A stretch of DNA of 64,000 nucleotides from Ruficoccus sp. ZRK36 (lineage in GTDB: Bacteria; Verrucomicrobiota; Verrucomicrobiia; Opitutales; Cerasicoccaceae), in NCBI RefSeq assembly GCF_019603315.1, contig NZ_CP080649.1:2118176-2182175 (forward strand), read 5' to 3'. Positions 35,471 through 44,795 of this stretch are shown here, piece by piece. Position numbers and translations under genes: made by a program. Each line of letters opens with the position of its first letter. Position 1 is the first letter of the stretch. The notes beneath the pieces are model-generated. The model was given only the letters and a program-made list of their open reading frames with translations. It ran no database searches and was not told the origin of the DNA.

Positions 35471-36328
35471 ATGCATTTTAAAATGGTCAATAGCGACAAA
35501 TATTTGCTAAATCACGGCATGAATGCATCATCGGGATTTCCGTCCCTGCGGATTAATGTGCTGGGGCGTCCCATCCCTTCCTCGCAGTGGACCTGGGCTC
35601 CCGGAACGATGAAGGACTACGACCTGATTTTGATGCTTGAGGGGAAGGGCACTTATTTCGGAGGTGGGGAGTCGTGGCCGGTTGCGCCGGGCTCCTGCAT
35701 GTTGTACCGCCCCGGTGATGATTATCAGGGCGTGCAGGATCCGGATAGCCCGGTGGCCATGATTTTTATCCACTTTGACGTATTAGATAGAAAAAAGCGG
35801 CCTACGCCGGATATGCCGGAAAACTTTCTCCCGATGCATTTCAAGGTCGAGCAGTTCGAGTTTGTGCGGACGCTTGCCCAGCGGGTGCTGGAGACTTACC
35901 GACGCCCTGCGATACTCGATGAGGTCGGAGAGTCTGCCCAGTGGCTGCGCACGCTCCTGCTGGAGCTGGGGCGGCAGGCGCAGCGGCCTCGATGGCAGGG
36001 GCTGGAGCGCGAGCAGTCAGAGGCTGTCGATCGCCTGTGTCAGGAGATTCGGGATCGGGTAGGGGCGCCGTGGCGGCTGGCGGATATTGCCGGGCGCTTG
36101 GGCTGCGGCCCTGAGCATGCGGGGCGGCTTTTCCGGAAGTACCGAGGCGTGGCGCCGGGGGAGTACGTCATCCAGGCCCGCATCGAAGCGGCGCGCGCGC
36201 TTCTGGATGCCTCCTCGCTGAGTATCGGCCAGATTGCCGAAACACTGGGCTTTTGTGATATCTATGCGCTGAGTCGCCAGTTTAAGGCAAAAACCGGCCT
36301 GAGCCCACGCGCATTTCGACAGCGATGA
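35471..36328 (+). CDS. AraC-family transcriptional regulator
   Basis: 285 residues. The N-terminal cupin-like sensor (YDLILMLEGKGTYFGGGESW, APGSCMLYRPGDDYQG) precedes the double helix-turn-helix AraC domain at about 180-285: WRLADIAGRLGCGPEHAGRL FRK, then IEAARALLDASSLSIGQIAE and GFCDIYALSRQFKAKTGLSP. It is divergent from the epimerase-oxidoreductase-fucU operon with about 63 bp between starts, so it probably controls it in response to a sugar. Alternative starts exist at 35483 and 35519. Confidence 0.9.
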   Translation: MHFKMVNSDKYLLNHGMNASSGFPSLRINVLGRPIPSSQWTWAPGTMKDYDLILMLEGKGTYFGGGESWPVAPGSCMLYRPGDDYQGVQDPDSPVAMIFIHFDVLDRKKRPTPDMPENFLPMHFKVEQFEFVRTLAQRVLETYRRPAILDEVGESAQWLRTLLLELGRQAQRPRWQGLEREQSEAVDRLCQEIRDRVGAPWRLADIAGRLGCGPEHAGRLFRKYRGVAPGEYVIQARIEAARALLDASSLSIGQIAETLGFCDIYALSRQFKAKTGLSPRAFRQR

Positions 36329-36583
36329 TGGGTGATACTGGTATGTTTTAAACATATTTGTTTAATTTGAAAGGTGTGCCGTCTACATGATTTTATAATG
36401 TCAATGTGAGTATTTTACTTACCATGAGTACGATATGCTGCTGTATCGGAAGTGGATTGATGCTCTATTATTGGGTTGTAAACGGGCAAAATCTTGTTTG
36501 CATGCCTGTGCCGGTAAAACGGTTTCGCTCGTTGCTTAGTTACCTTTAAAGAATAGAAAATCGGATATATGGGGGAGATTCGG

Positions 36584-37543
36584 ATGGATGTCGCCGTAGT
36601 AGGGGCCGGCTTGGCCGGGCTTTTGGCTGCTCAAGCACTATCTCGTAAGGGCTGTCGAGTTGTGGTCCTGGAAAAAAGCCGTGGCCTGGGTGGGCGTATG
36701 GCTACCCGCCGGTTCGGAGGAGCCGTTTTTGACCACGGTGTGCAGCATTTTACCGCTCGTACGGCACGCTTTCGGGAGCAGGTCGCAGCCTGGCAACTGG
36801 CTGGAGTGGCCCTGCCGTGGTATTCGGTTGTCAACGAAAGCGGCGAGGAGAGTGTCTGCTATCGTGGAAATCCCGCCATGAACGCGGTGGGCAAGCATTT
36901 GGCTCAAGGGCTGGACGTACGGACGGAGTCACTGGTCACCTCTGCGATCAGGGGGAAGGATGGCTGGCGTCTGCGTGTGGAGGGCTCAGAAGCGGTTGAG
37001 GCGCGGTATTTATTGATGACGGCCCCTGCGGAGCAGTCCCGAGCGATCCTGGATGCGGGCGGTTTTGCCTGGCCGTCGGAAATTTCCTCGCTGCTGCGGA
37101 ATGTCAACTATGTGAAAATGCTGACCTTGTTAGCCACGCTGGATGGCCCCAGCGGGTTGCCTGCACCTGGCATCTGGGAGCCCGCTCGCGGGGAGTCCGT
37201 GCTATGGGTGGCCGATAATGCGATGAAGGGCATCTCGCCGCAACCATGCCTGACGATCCACAGTGGAGCGGATTTTGCCCAGCGTTATTATGATGCGCCC
37301 GATGAGGTGCGTGTGCCGTTGCTGTTAAGCTCTGTCCTGCCCCATATACAGGCAGGCGTGCAGCGTACGCAGGTGCACCGTTGGCGCTACGCCTTTCGGC
37401 GCGAGGGGATCGACGGCTCATTTCTGGCCCACCCGGAGACGGGGCTGTGGTTTGCCGGGGACGCCTTTATCGATGAGCGGGTAGAGGGTGCCGTGCTTTC
37501 CGGGCTGGCTGCGGCCGATTCGCTGGCCGAGTCAATGGCCTGA
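36584..37543 (+). CDS. FAD-dependent amine oxidase/renalase-like protein
   Basis: 319 residues. The start was set at 36584 because GGGGGAG lies 6 bases in front, and MDVAVVGAGLAGLLAAQALS begins the FAD motif at once. Next comes the family's GGRMATRRF arginine motif and FDHGVQHFTARTARF. The C-terminus has LWFAGDAFIDERVEGAVLSG, which closes over FAD. This set is typical of small renalase-like NAD(P)/FAD proteins of bacteria; their substrates are mostly unknown. Its stop is 8 bp from the stop of the convergent HD gene. Confidence 0.85.
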   Translation: MDVAVVGAGLAGLLAAQALSRKGCRVVVLEKSRGLGGRMATRRFGGAVFDHGVQHFTARTARFREQVAAWQLAGVALPWYSVVNESGEESVCYRGNPAMNAVGKHLAQGLDVRTESLVTSAIRGKDGWRLRVEGSEAVEARYLLMTAPAEQSRAILDAGGFAWPSEISSLLRNVNYVKMLTLLATLDGPSGLPAPGIWEPARGESVLWVADNAMKGISPQPCLTIHSGADFAQRYYDAPDEVRVPLLLSSVLPHIQAGVQRTQVHRWRYAFRREGIDGSFLAHPETGLWFAGDAFIDERVEGAVLSGLAAADSLAESMA

Positions 37544-37551
37544 GAGAGCGC

Positions 37552-38403
37552 TTAAGCCAAGGCTTCCACCGCGGCCTGAATGCGTGCAAGGTTGGCCTTC
37601 ACGTTTTCCTGATAAGGGTTCTCGCCAGTGCGAGGGTCTTCGAGGAAGCGCCATTGATTCCCGCACTCGTTTTCCATGCGCGGGACGACAAACTTTTCGT
37701 AGAAGCCGGGCGTTTTGCGCAGGAGGTCTTCGTAGTTATCGTAGGGCCACTTCTCCTTGGGGATACCCTGATAGGTGTAGCTCTCGATGAATTCGCGGTA
37801 GAGGAAGGGAAGCTTTTCGAGGTAACGCGGGTCACTGATCTGCCCGATGAAGTCCGCCGTGCAGACACTCTGGCCGAGCACTTTCTCGATCGGGCTGGAG
37901 AAGGGGATCTGCTCGATATTGGCACGGGGGCCGGTGCAGCGGATCAGATTTTCGACGAAGAGGATGTCTTCCGGCGGCCACTTTAGCTGCTCCAGATAGG
38001 CGCGTGCATGGCGGCAGCTGCGCTGCTCGTGGATATGAGTGTACTTGGCTCCGCTGCCGTCGTCGTCACCGATCTCTTTGAGATAGCCCATGTCATGGAG
38101 CAGGATGGCGATGAGGGCGCGGTTGAAGTCATCTGCGCTGATGGCAGGGAGCGTGCCACTATGGTGCCGGTTGGTGATCAGGAAGACCAGGCAGAGCGTG
38201 GTCTGCAGGGTGTGCTCCAGATCGTGGTAGGCCGTATCCATGGGCTGGAAGCCCGGATAATTGCCCTCAAACATATCCGTCACGGACTCAAAACGCGGGA
38301 GGATATAGTCGCTGGAGCTCGCCGGGAAGGCCTGCTCGAAGAGACAAACCACCTGCCGCGCGATGGTGCGCGGATCACCCAAATCCATTTCGTTGAGACG
38401 CAA
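37552..38403 (-). CDS. HD-domain phosphohydrolase-like protein
   Basis: 283 residues with an HD/PDEase-type metal site. The first His residues are in AYHDLEHTLQ (His60, His64) and the HD pair is in LLHDMGYLKE (His103-Asp104). Later His positions are in YTHIHEQRSCRHAR and a distal Asp in CTADFIGQISDPRYLEKLPF. The pattern resembles HD-type phosphodiesterases or nucleotidases, but without an attached sensor domain. The substrate is not known. Probably cytoplasmic. Confidence 0.82.
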   Translation of the reverse strand: MRLNEMDLGDPRTIARQVVCLFEQAFPASSSDYILPRFESVTDMFEGNYPGFQPMDTAYHDLEHTLQTTLCLVFLITNRHHSGTLPAISADDFNRALIAILLHDMGYLKEIGDDDGSGAKYTHIHEQRSCRHARAYLEQLKWPPEDILFVENLIRCTGPRANIEQIPFSSPIEKVLGQSVCTADFIGQISDPRYLEKLPFLYREFIESYTYQGIPKEKWPYDNYEDLLRKTPGFYEKFVVPRMENECGNQWRFLEDPRTGENPYQENVKANLARIQAAVEALA

Positions 38404-38604
38404 ATGGAAACTCTCCTGTTGTTTTTCTGTCGAAATAGTGGATGCTACGGTATAGGGCCAAGGCTCTAACTTTCAACGGCATTTTTTCACAAGTGTTACT
38501 AGCCTCTGGTTGACCGAAACAGGGGGATTGTCGTTGTCAGGAGAAGCTTGGCATTCAATATTTATCTTTTCCTTAATCCTCTTTCGGTCGATTAACCCTT
38601 TGTT

Positions 38605-39672
38605 ATGGAGCTTCCTTTACCACGCATCAGCCACTTCAAGGCCAGTTTTATTCTGCTGGCGATGCTTTGCGCTGCGCCTTGGGGGTATGCTCAGGCCGCG
38701 GATGAGCAGCCGACCACGATCGAGGAGATCGTCGGTGCCCAGACCCTGACGCCTGGCGATCCGCTGCCTGACGATGTGCTCATGCAAATCATGCGCCTCT
38801 ACGTCGGCAGTTGGCATGGTTCGATCGACCTGACGGATAAGTACGGGACTGTGATTCAGACGCTTCCGGTCGAGTCCGAGTACCGCCTGGAAAAAAAGGA
38901 CGGTAAGACCATGCTGCTCGGGCGTTTCCAATTCGGGCGCAGCAGCGAGGCAAAATACTCCTCTTCGGAGGCGGAAATTTCCAAGGGCTACCTGCTCAAC
39001 CGTATTAACCAGCAGGGCAAAAACACCGTCTATCGGGGTGAGATCGAGGGTGGCCGCATCGCCTGGCGCGAGTACGGGGTGCCGCGCAGCGAGTACAACG
39101 TTTTCTATGAGAGCTTCGGGGAGCGCAATGACCGGCGTGTCTGCACGACGCAAAGCCGCAACCTCATGCGTGATGCCGATGGTGTAGAAAAAACCTATTT
39201 TACCGCAGGTCGCTATCTTTACGCCGGTCCGGTTAACGAGTGGACATTGCCGGAGCCCAGTTTTAAGGCAGCCGTTGTCCCCTCCGTGGAGACTCCCGAT
39301 GCCCCGGCTAAATCAGGAATGGCGACGCTGGGAGACCTGACCCGTAAGCGCAGTGCCAGCACTACGCAGGTGGAAACCGAACCTGCACCCGATCTGAAAA
39401 CCGCGCGCGCAGAGATTGCTTCCTTGCAGGAACAGCTTGAGGCCGAGCAGGCAGCATCAGCCAAATTGCGGGCACGTATCGAGCAGCTTGAGGCCAAGAT
39501 TGCCGAGCTGACCGGCCAGCCGGTCCCCACAGTTGAAGATGCCTCCACTGAGGCGACCGCATCTGCGCCTGATAGCGCGCCCACCGATGATACGGGAGCG
39601 GCTGCGGCCACTCAGGACAGCGACGACGATTCGGATAGTGGGCGCAGCTCCTTCCGCAGCCGTGTGCGCTAG
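38605..39672 (+). CDS. Secreted protein with C-terminal coiled coil, unknown function
   Basis: 355 residues with a signal peptide (to about YAQAADEQ). Residues about 40-210 form a globular, beta-rich domain (MRLYVGSWHGSIDLTDKYG, SEYRLEKKDGKTMLLGRFQF, RVCTTQSRNL) that resembles DUF1579-like or lipocalin-like fold proteins in outline. Residues about 255-305 are a clear heptad coiled coil (ARAEIASLQEQLEAEQAASA). The last 45 residues are Ser/Asp/Thr-rich and probably disordered. Periplasmic. Its 3' end lies 55 bp before coaE. Confidence 0.7.
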   Translation: MELPLPRISHFKASFILLAMLCAAPWGYAQAADEQPTTIEEIVGAQTLTPGDPLPDDVLMQIMRLYVGSWHGSIDLTDKYGTVIQTLPVESEYRLEKKDGKTMLLGRFQFGRSSEAKYSSSEAEISKGYLLNRINQQGKNTVYRGEIEGGRIAWREYGVPRSEYNVFYESFGERNDRRVCTTQSRNLMRDADGVEKTYFTAGRYLYAGPVNEWTLPEPSFKAAVVPSVETPDAPAKSGMATLGDLTRKRSASTTQVETEPAPDLKTARAEIASLQEQLEAEQAASAKLRARIEQLEAKIAELTGQPVPTVEDASTEATASAPDSAPTDDTGAAAATQDSDDDSDSGRSSFRSRVR

Positions 39673-39727
39673 GTCGGTATCTGCGCGATACGATGAGCTG
39701 GGCAGACAGGCCAAAACGACGCTTTTT

Positions 39728-40324
39728 GTGAAAGACGGAATCAAACTAGGGCTGACGGGCGGAATCGGTTGCGGCAAGTCCACGGCGGGCGCCTTATTCG
39801 AGAAGGGCGGCTTCCGCGTTGTCGACTGCGATCGCATCGTGCGCGACCTTCTGGAGAGCGATTCCGGGGTGCATACCGCGCTGCGAGAGCGCTTCGGGGA
39901 GCAAGTCATGCTGCCGGAGGGTGGGGTGGACCGGGCGGCGATTGCGGCTATTGTTTTTCAGGATGCCGAGGCGCTCAAGTGGCTCGAATCCCTGCTTCAC
40001 CCGCTTGTCGAAGGGGTTTGGAGGGATCAGTTAAGCAGTGATCCGGGGGCTAACTGGTGTGTGGAAATCCCGCTGCTGTTTGAAAAAAATCTTGAAAAGC
40101 ACTTCGATTTCACTGTTTGTTTAGCTTCGTCCGAAGCGGTCCAGCTGGATCGCCTTGCCGCCAGGGGGCTTTCACGAGACCAAGCGAAAGCCCGGATTCA
40201 GCGGCAGCTTCCCCTAGAGCAGAAAATCTCACGCGCGGATTTCGTCCTTTTTAATGACGGATCGCAGGATTTTCTCCGGCAGCAGGTATTTCAACTGATT
40301 GACCAACTAACCACCGTTTCCTGA
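39728..40324 (+). CDS. coaE: Dephospho-CoA kinase
   Basis: A 198-residue enzyme that phosphorylates dephospho-CoA in the last step of CoA synthesis. It begins with a GTG codon giving VKDGIKLGLTGGIGCGKSTA, where the P-loop is GGIGCGKS. The CoaE motifs VVDCDRIVRDLL and EIPLLFEKN follow, and the lid contains LDRLAARGLSRDQAKARIQRQ. The open frame 65 codons further upstream overlaps the previous gene and is not family-like, so GTG was chosen. Confidence 0.92.
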   Translation: MKDGIKLGLTGGIGCGKSTAGALFEKGGFRVVDCDRIVRDLLESDSGVHTALRERFGEQVMLPEGGVDRAAIAAIVFQDAEALKWLESLLHPLVEGVWRDQLSSDPGANWCVEIPLLFEKNLEKHFDFTVCLASSEAVQLDRLAARGLSRDQAKARIQRQLPLEQKISRADFVLFNDGSQDFLRQQVFQLIDQLTTVS

Positions 40325-40398
40325 CCAGCCAACCGGGCTTGTAAAGACCATCTCCCACCGGACAGGTGGATTCCGGCATGCCCTGTGATTGACCCGCC

Positions 40399-42507
40399 AT
40401 GAGCGAACCTGACGAAATGAATTTCACGCTGGAGAGCGACCAGGCTCCCGCGCCCAAGAAAAAGACCGCCCGCAAGAGCGTCCGCCGCGGCTCCGCCCGT
40501 AAGAAAGCGGTTGCCCCCACGGATGATGCTCCGCAGGAGAGCGCGCCTGAGCCTCAGGCCGCCGCCAGCTCCGAGTCTGCCCCTCAGGACGAGCCCAAGC
40601 CTAAGAAGAAGATCGCTCGCAAGCAGGCCCGTAAGGCCAAGGAAGAAGAGGACGACATCCCCCAGACTTTTTCCGCCGACCCCGACGATGTGGACGACTA
40701 CGGTGACCGCGACGCCCGCAACCGTCGTCAGGATGATGATCGCGATAGCGACAACGACCGCGACGATAACAGCGATAATTCCCGCGAGCCTAGAGGCGAC
40801 GAGAGAGCCTCCCGCCAGGATTCCCGCGATAATGGCGACGACTCCGATGGCTCTGATAACCGCTCCGGTCGCGGTGATTCGAATCAGAACCGGAACAACA
40901 ACCGCCCCAACCAGCAGAACCGCGGTAACGACAAATACAATCGTCGCGACAAAAACCAGCAGGGCGGTAAGCAGCACTGGCAGCCGAAGGGGAACAAGAA
41001 TTTCAAGAAGGGCAACTTCCAGCCCGGCGGCAACCCGAACCAGCAGGGCGGCAAGAAGGGCAAGTTTAACAAGAACCAGCGCAAGAAGGGCTTCTTCCAG
41101 CCTGCCGGTGGTTTCGCCGCCTCCAGCGACGATGATTACGATCCGCCCGTGTACGACTCGCTCCTCGATGACGAGTCGCTCAACACCGCTGAAGCCTTTG
41201 ATGCTCTCCGTGCGGAGAAAACAGCCGGTGAGGCTGAGGCCATTTCTTATAATGAGCTTAACGAGCTGAACCTGCCCGACCTCGAAAAGCGTGCCCGCGA
41301 GCTGGGTGCCGAGTGGGAGGGTGCGCCGGTTAAAAAGAAGCTCCTTCGCGCCATTCTCGACAAGGCTTCCACCGATAACACACCGGTGCGAGCCCGTGGG
41401 ATTGTAGAGCTGGCCGACGATGGCTACGGCTTCATCGTGTACGAGTCCGAGCAGTACCGCGTACTGTCCGAGAGTGCGTTCCTGCACAGCAGCTTTGCCG
41501 AGCGTTACGGCCTGCAGCGTGGCCACATCGTGGATGTGCTCCTGCACCCGGCCCGTGAAAACGAGACGACCCCCTTTGTCATTGGCGTTGAGAAGATCAT
41601 GGACACCGAGCCGGAGTCCGTGCAGCACCTCACGCCCTTTACCGAGCTGGTGCCGTACTACCCGCTGGAGCGTATCCTGCTGGAGTGCCCGCCCGACGAG
41701 GTGGATTGGGATAACAACTCCATGCGCATCGTGGACCTGCTCACGCCTATCGGGCTGGGGCAGCGCGGGCTCATCGTGGCCCCGCCGCGTACGGGTAAGA
41801 CCGTCCTCATGCAGGGCATGGCCAAGGCTATCACGAAGAACCGCCCCGACGTTCACCTCATCATTCTGCTCGTGGACGAGCGTCCCGAGGAAGTGACGGA
41901 CTTCCGCCGCCAGGTGGAAGAGGCCGAGGTGATTTGCTCGACCTTTGACGAGTCGGCCGAGAGCCATGTGCACGCGGCTGAGATGGTCATCGAAAAGTCG
42001 CGCCGCATGGTGGAAAGCGGTAAGGACGTGGTCATCCTGCTGGACTCGATCACGCGTCTGGCCCGCGCCTACAACACCCTCATGCCCAGCAGCGGCAAGA
42101 TCCTCTCCGGTGGTGTCGAGGCTGGTGCCCTCCAGAAGCCCAAGCGTTTCTTCGGGTCGGCCCGTAACATCGAGGGCGGCGGCAGCCTGACCATTCTGGG
42201 CACGGCGCTCGTCGATACCGGCAGTAAGATGGATGAGGTTATTTTCGAGGAGTTCAAGGGCACCGGTAACATGGAGCTTCACCTCGACCGTGATCTGGTC
42301 AATAAGCGGATTTACCCGGCGCTCAACTTTGAGAAGAGTGGCACGCGTAAGGAAGAACTGCTCTACCACCCGCACGAGATGGAGAAAATCTATGCCCTGC
42401 GTCGCGCGATGAAGGGCGTTCCCTCCACCGAGGCCATGGAGATGCTCATCACCCGCATCAAGAAGACCAAGACCAACGCCGAGTTCCTCATGACTATGAG
42501 CCGCTAG
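40399..42507 (+). CDS. rho: Transcription termination factor Rho with long disordered N-terminus
   Basis: 702 residues, about 280 more than E. coli Rho. Residues 1-280 are low complexity: Lys/Ala-rich with [11 protein letters not shown], then Asp/Arg/Asn-rich ([28 protein letters not shown]), then Gly/Lys/Asn-rich. From about 285 the canonical enzyme follows: Rho_N ([14 protein letters not shown]), the RNA-binding cold-shock-like fold (DDGYGFI), the P-loop [12 protein letters not shown] near 461, [10 protein letters not shown], and [11 protein letters not shown] hexameric RNA helicase that ends transcripts. Extended Rho N-termini are known in several phyla and can add RNA-binding or phase-separating behaviour. 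Confidence 0.95.
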   Translation: MSEPDEMNFTLESDQAPAPKKKTARKSVRRGSARKKAVAPTDDAPQESAPEPQAAASSESAPQDEPKPKKKIARKQARKAKEEEDDIPQTFSADPDDVDDYGDRDARNRRQDDDRDSDNDRDDNSDNSREPRGDERASRQDSRDNGDDSDGSDNRSGRGDSNQNRNNNRPNQQNRGNDKYNRRDKNQQGGKQHWQPKGNKNFKKGNFQPGGNPNQQGGKKGKFNKNQRKKGFFQPAGGFAASSDDDYDPPVYDSLLDDESLNTAEAFDALRAEKTAGEAEAISYNELNELNLPDLEKRARELGAEWEGAPVKKKLLRAILDKASTDNTPVRARGIVELADDGYGFIVYESEQYRVLSESAFLHSSFAERYGLQRGHIVDVLLHPARENETTPFVIGVEKIMDTEPESVQHLTPFTELVPYYPLERILLECPPDEVDWDNNSMRIVDLLTPIGLGQRGLIVAPPRTGKTVLMQGMAKAITKNRPDVHLIILLVDERPEEVTDFRRQVEEAEVICSTFDESAESHVHAAEMVIEKSRRMVESGKDVVILLDSITRLARAYNTLMPSSGKILSGGVEAGALQKPKRFFGSARNIEGGGSLTILGTALVDTGSKMDEVIFEEFKGTGNMELHLDRDLVNKRIYPALNFEKSGTRKEELLYHPHEMEKIYALRRAMKGVPSTEAMEMLITRIKKTKTNAEFLMTMSR

Positions 42508-42666
42508 CGGGGTGCCCCCGTTGGCACTGAGGGGCTCCGCCCCTACGGTACTGCGTGCCTACCTCTGGCAGGGATAGTGATCCGACGGGATCATCGGTGC
42601 AGCATGGTGTCCACTTACAGGCGTTTGCGGAGTAGAGGATTTTTTTCAAAAAAAGTGTTCTGCTCT

Positions 42667-42702
42667 TTGACAAATGCCATTTTCGTAACTATGTTTGTTA
42701 CG
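42667..42702 (+). promoter_or_regulatory. rrf2 promoter with overlapping inverted-repeat operator
   Basis: TTGACA (42667-42672), a 17-bp spacer and TATGTT (42690-42695) form a strong sigma-70-type promoter. The inverted repeat CGTAAC-N7-GTTACG (42684-42702) covers the -10 box, so binding there would block RNA polymerase. A 16/19-identical copy precedes qorB. Confidence 0.8.
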
Positions 42703-42715
42703 TAATTTAAACATC

Positions 42716-43144
42716 ATGGTCAACAGCCGCATGACAGTCGCCATTCACGTGCTTTGCCTCCTCGCCTATGTGCGGGGGACGGAGAACGTGACATCGGATT
42801 ACATCGCCGGGAGTGTAAACACGAACCCGGTGGTCATCCGGCGGCTGCTGGCATCACTGCGCAAGGCGGGCATTGTCAGCTCGCAGGGCGGCAGTACCGG
42901 GGGCTGGTCCTTGTCACGTCCTCCGGAGTCGATCAGCCTGCTCGATATCTATCGCTTGCTGGAGCCGGGCGACCTCTTTGCCATGCACAATAAAAAGCCC
43001 AATCCTCGCTGCCCGATCGGGCGCGAAATCCAGGACAGCATCGGCGTCTACTACCAGCGTGCCGAGCAGGGCCTGGAGCGTGAGCTGGCGGGTGTGACGA
43101 TTGCCGACGTCCTGGGCAGCGTGCGCGCCTCTATCGGCGAATGA
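42716..43144 (+). CDS. Rrf2-family transcriptional regulator
   Basis: 142 residues. The N-terminal winged helix has MTVAIHVLCLLAYVRGTENV, then SVNTNPVVIRRLLASLRKAG and SSQGGSTGGWSLSRPPESIS, the usual Rrf2 recognition helix and wing. It lacks the three clustered Cys that hold the Fe-S cluster in IscR and NsrR; only one Cys (RCPIG) is in that region, so it is likely a YwnA-type, cluster-free member. It starts at ATG 42716, just behind a strong promoter and operator, and lies directly before qorB, which carries the same operator. Probably an autoregulated repressor. Confidence 0.88.
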   Translation: MVNSRMTVAIHVLCLLAYVRGTENVTSDYIAGSVNTNPVVIRRLLASLRKAGIVSSQGGSTGGWSLSRPPESISLLDIYRLLEPGDLFAMHNKKPNPRCPIGREIQDSIGVYYQRAEQGLERELAGVTIADVLGSVRASIGE

Positions 43145-43162
43145 CATCTTTTTAATTTTAAA

Positions 43163-43181
43163 CGTAACAATGTTGGTGACG
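43163..43181 (+). promoter_or_regulatory. Second Rrf2-type operator, before qorB
   Basis: CGTAACAATGTTGGTGACG differs from the element over the rrf2 promoter (42684-42702) at 3 of 19 positions and keeps both half-sites (CGTAAC, GTGACG). It is 46 bp before the qorB start. Confidence 0.75.
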
Positions 43182-43226
43182 AAAGGCCGCTGACATCACA
43201 CTCAGAATCGAAAACGCAAAACGAAA

Positions 43227-44072
43227 ATGAAAACAGGTATAACAGGAGCCAGCGGCCAGTTAGGGCGCTTGGTGATCGAACAGTTAAAACAAAGAGGTGC
43301 TACCGATTCGCTCGTAGCCCTGGTGCGCTCGCCGGAAAAGGTGAAGGATCTCGGCGTCGAGGCGCGGGCGGCGGACTACGATCAGCCTGAGACGCTGGAA
43401 GCTGCCCTGAAGGGCATCGACACACTCTTGCTCATCTCGGGCAGCGAGGTTGGCCAACGCGAGCGTCAGCACAAAAACGTGATCGAGGCGGCGAAGGCAG
43501 TTGGTGTCCGCTGGATCGTTTATACCAGCCTGCTGCATGCCGACACCTCGGTACTGGATCTGGCGGCGGAGCACGTTGCCACTGAGGCCGCCCTGCAGGC
43601 ATCGGGTATCCCCTATACGCTTCTGCGCAATGGCTGGTATACCCAGAACCACGCGGGCTTTGTCCCGATGGCCGTCCAGAATGGCGTCTACGTGGGCAGT
43701 GCCGGTGAGGGGAAAATCTCCTGGGCTCCCCGCAAGGACTATGCGGAGGCCGCCGCGGTGGTCCTGACCACGCCGGGCCATGAGGGCAAGATCTACGAGC
43801 TGGCCGGTGACGAGGCTCTGACTCTGACAGACCTAGCAGCAGAAATTTCCCGCCAGAGTGGAAAAACGGTCACCTATAAAAATCTGCCTCAGGGCGAGTA
43901 TGCGAATGCGCTCAAGGACGCGGGCCTGCCGGAAGGTTTGGCTGATGCGCTCGCGGGCTGGGATGCTGGCGCTGAGCAGGGGGCCTTGTACGACGATAGC
44001 CGTACGCTCTCGAAACTCCTTGGCCGCCCGACGACACCGTTGGCGGACGTGGTAAAAGACACACTTCAATAA
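43227..44072 (+). CDS. qorB: NAD(P)H:quinone oxidoreductase-like (NmrA family)
   Basis: A 281-residue atypical short-chain protein of the NmrA/QorB (YtfG) family, which reduces quinones with NADPH. The nucleotide-binding motif is GITGASGQLGRLVIEQL, followed by ALVRSPEKVKDLGVEARAAD and the family's RNGWYTQNH. The second half has SAGEGKISWAPRKDYAEAAA. The gene is co-oriented with an Rrf2 regulator and followed after 2 bp by a glyoxalase-like gene. This suggests an electrophile or quinone stress response. Confidence 0.9.
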   Translation: MKTGITGASGQLGRLVIEQLKQRGATDSLVALVRSPEKVKDLGVEARAADYDQPETLEAALKGIDTLLLISGSEVGQRERQHKNVIEAAKAVGVRWIVYTSLLHADTSVLDLAAEHVATEAALQASGIPYTLLRNGWYTQNHAGFVPMAVQNGVYVGSAGEGKISWAPRKDYAEAAAVVLTTPGHEGKIYELAGDEALTLTDLAAEISRQSGKTVTYKNLPQGEYANALKDAGLPEGLADALAGWDAGAEQGALYDDSRTLSKLLGRPTTPLADVVKDTLQ

Positions 44073-44074
44073 CC

Positions 44075-44620
44075 ATGAGCACACACACATTTACCAACAC
44101 GGGGGCCGGTCCGAAACCGGCCTCCGCCCCTGCCAAGCCCATCGCGCCGGGCACGCGTATCGGCCACGTCCACCTCAAGGTGGCTGACCTCGATCGTTCG
44201 CTGGCTTTTTACCAGGGCGTGCTCGGCTTCGAGCTGACGCAGCGTTTTGGCGCGCAGGCAGCGTTTCTGTCAGCGGGTGGTTACCACCACCACATCGGCT
44301 TGAATACCTGGGAGAGCGGCGGGGGACGCCCGCCAGAGCCGGATCGGACCGGCCTCTATCATTTGGCGATCCTGTACCCGAGTCCTGCGGCCCTCGCTGA
44401 TGCCCTGCGCCGTCTGGCTGAGGCAGGGATCGAGCTGGACGGTGCCTCGGACCACGGCGTCAGCCTGGCCCTGTATCTGCGTGATCCGGATGGCAATGGC
44501 GTGGAGCTGTACTGGGACCGGCCGATGGAGGAATGGCCCCGGACCGCGAATGGCGAGCTGGATATGTATACGCGCCCGCTGGATTTTCGTCTGCTTTTAG
44601 ACACAGACAGCGGCTCTTGA
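44075..44620 (+). CDS. VOC/glyoxalase-family dioxygenase-like protein
   Basis: 181 residues of the vicinal oxygen chelate superfamily. After a 28-residue N-terminal extension come IGHVHLKVADLDRSLAFYQG (metal His), GGYHHHIGLNTW (second His region), GLYHLAILYPSP (third) and DPDGNGVELYWDRP (metal Glu). The composition fits catechol-2,3-dioxygenase-like members rather than classical glyoxalase I. The ATG is 2 bp after the qorB stop, so translation is coupled. It probably belongs to the same Rrf2-controlled stress unit. A palindrome (AGCGGCTCTTGAGCCGCT, 44609-44626) covers its stop codon. Confidence 0.88.
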   Translation: MSTHTFTNTGAGPKPASAPAKPIAPGTRIGHVHLKVADLDRSLAFYQGVLGFELTQRFGAQAAFLSAGGYHHHIGLNTWESGGGRPPEPDRTGLYHLAILYPSPAALADALRRLAEAGIELDGASDHGVSLALYLRDPDGNGVELYWDRPMEEWPRTANGELDMYTRPLDFRLLLDTDSGS

Positions 44621-44795
44621 GCCGCTTGGGGACGCCACTGAGAATGGGGTCGAAACCCTGCCGGGGGTGAATTGCGGCGGATGGGGGGATATTTATGCGG
44701 GACGACTGCCTGAAGATTCCTCTTTGCAAAACGATGATTTGCTGGCATCCTCCGACATTTAACCCATTGACCCCCGGTGCAAATCGCGCATTTTT

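Noticed and set aside
40291-42375. Long open frame (694 codons) on the minus strand opposite rho
   Set aside because: Low-complexity translation with long hydrophobic Val/Ile/Ala runs that mirror the rho extension codons; rho is certain on the plus strand.
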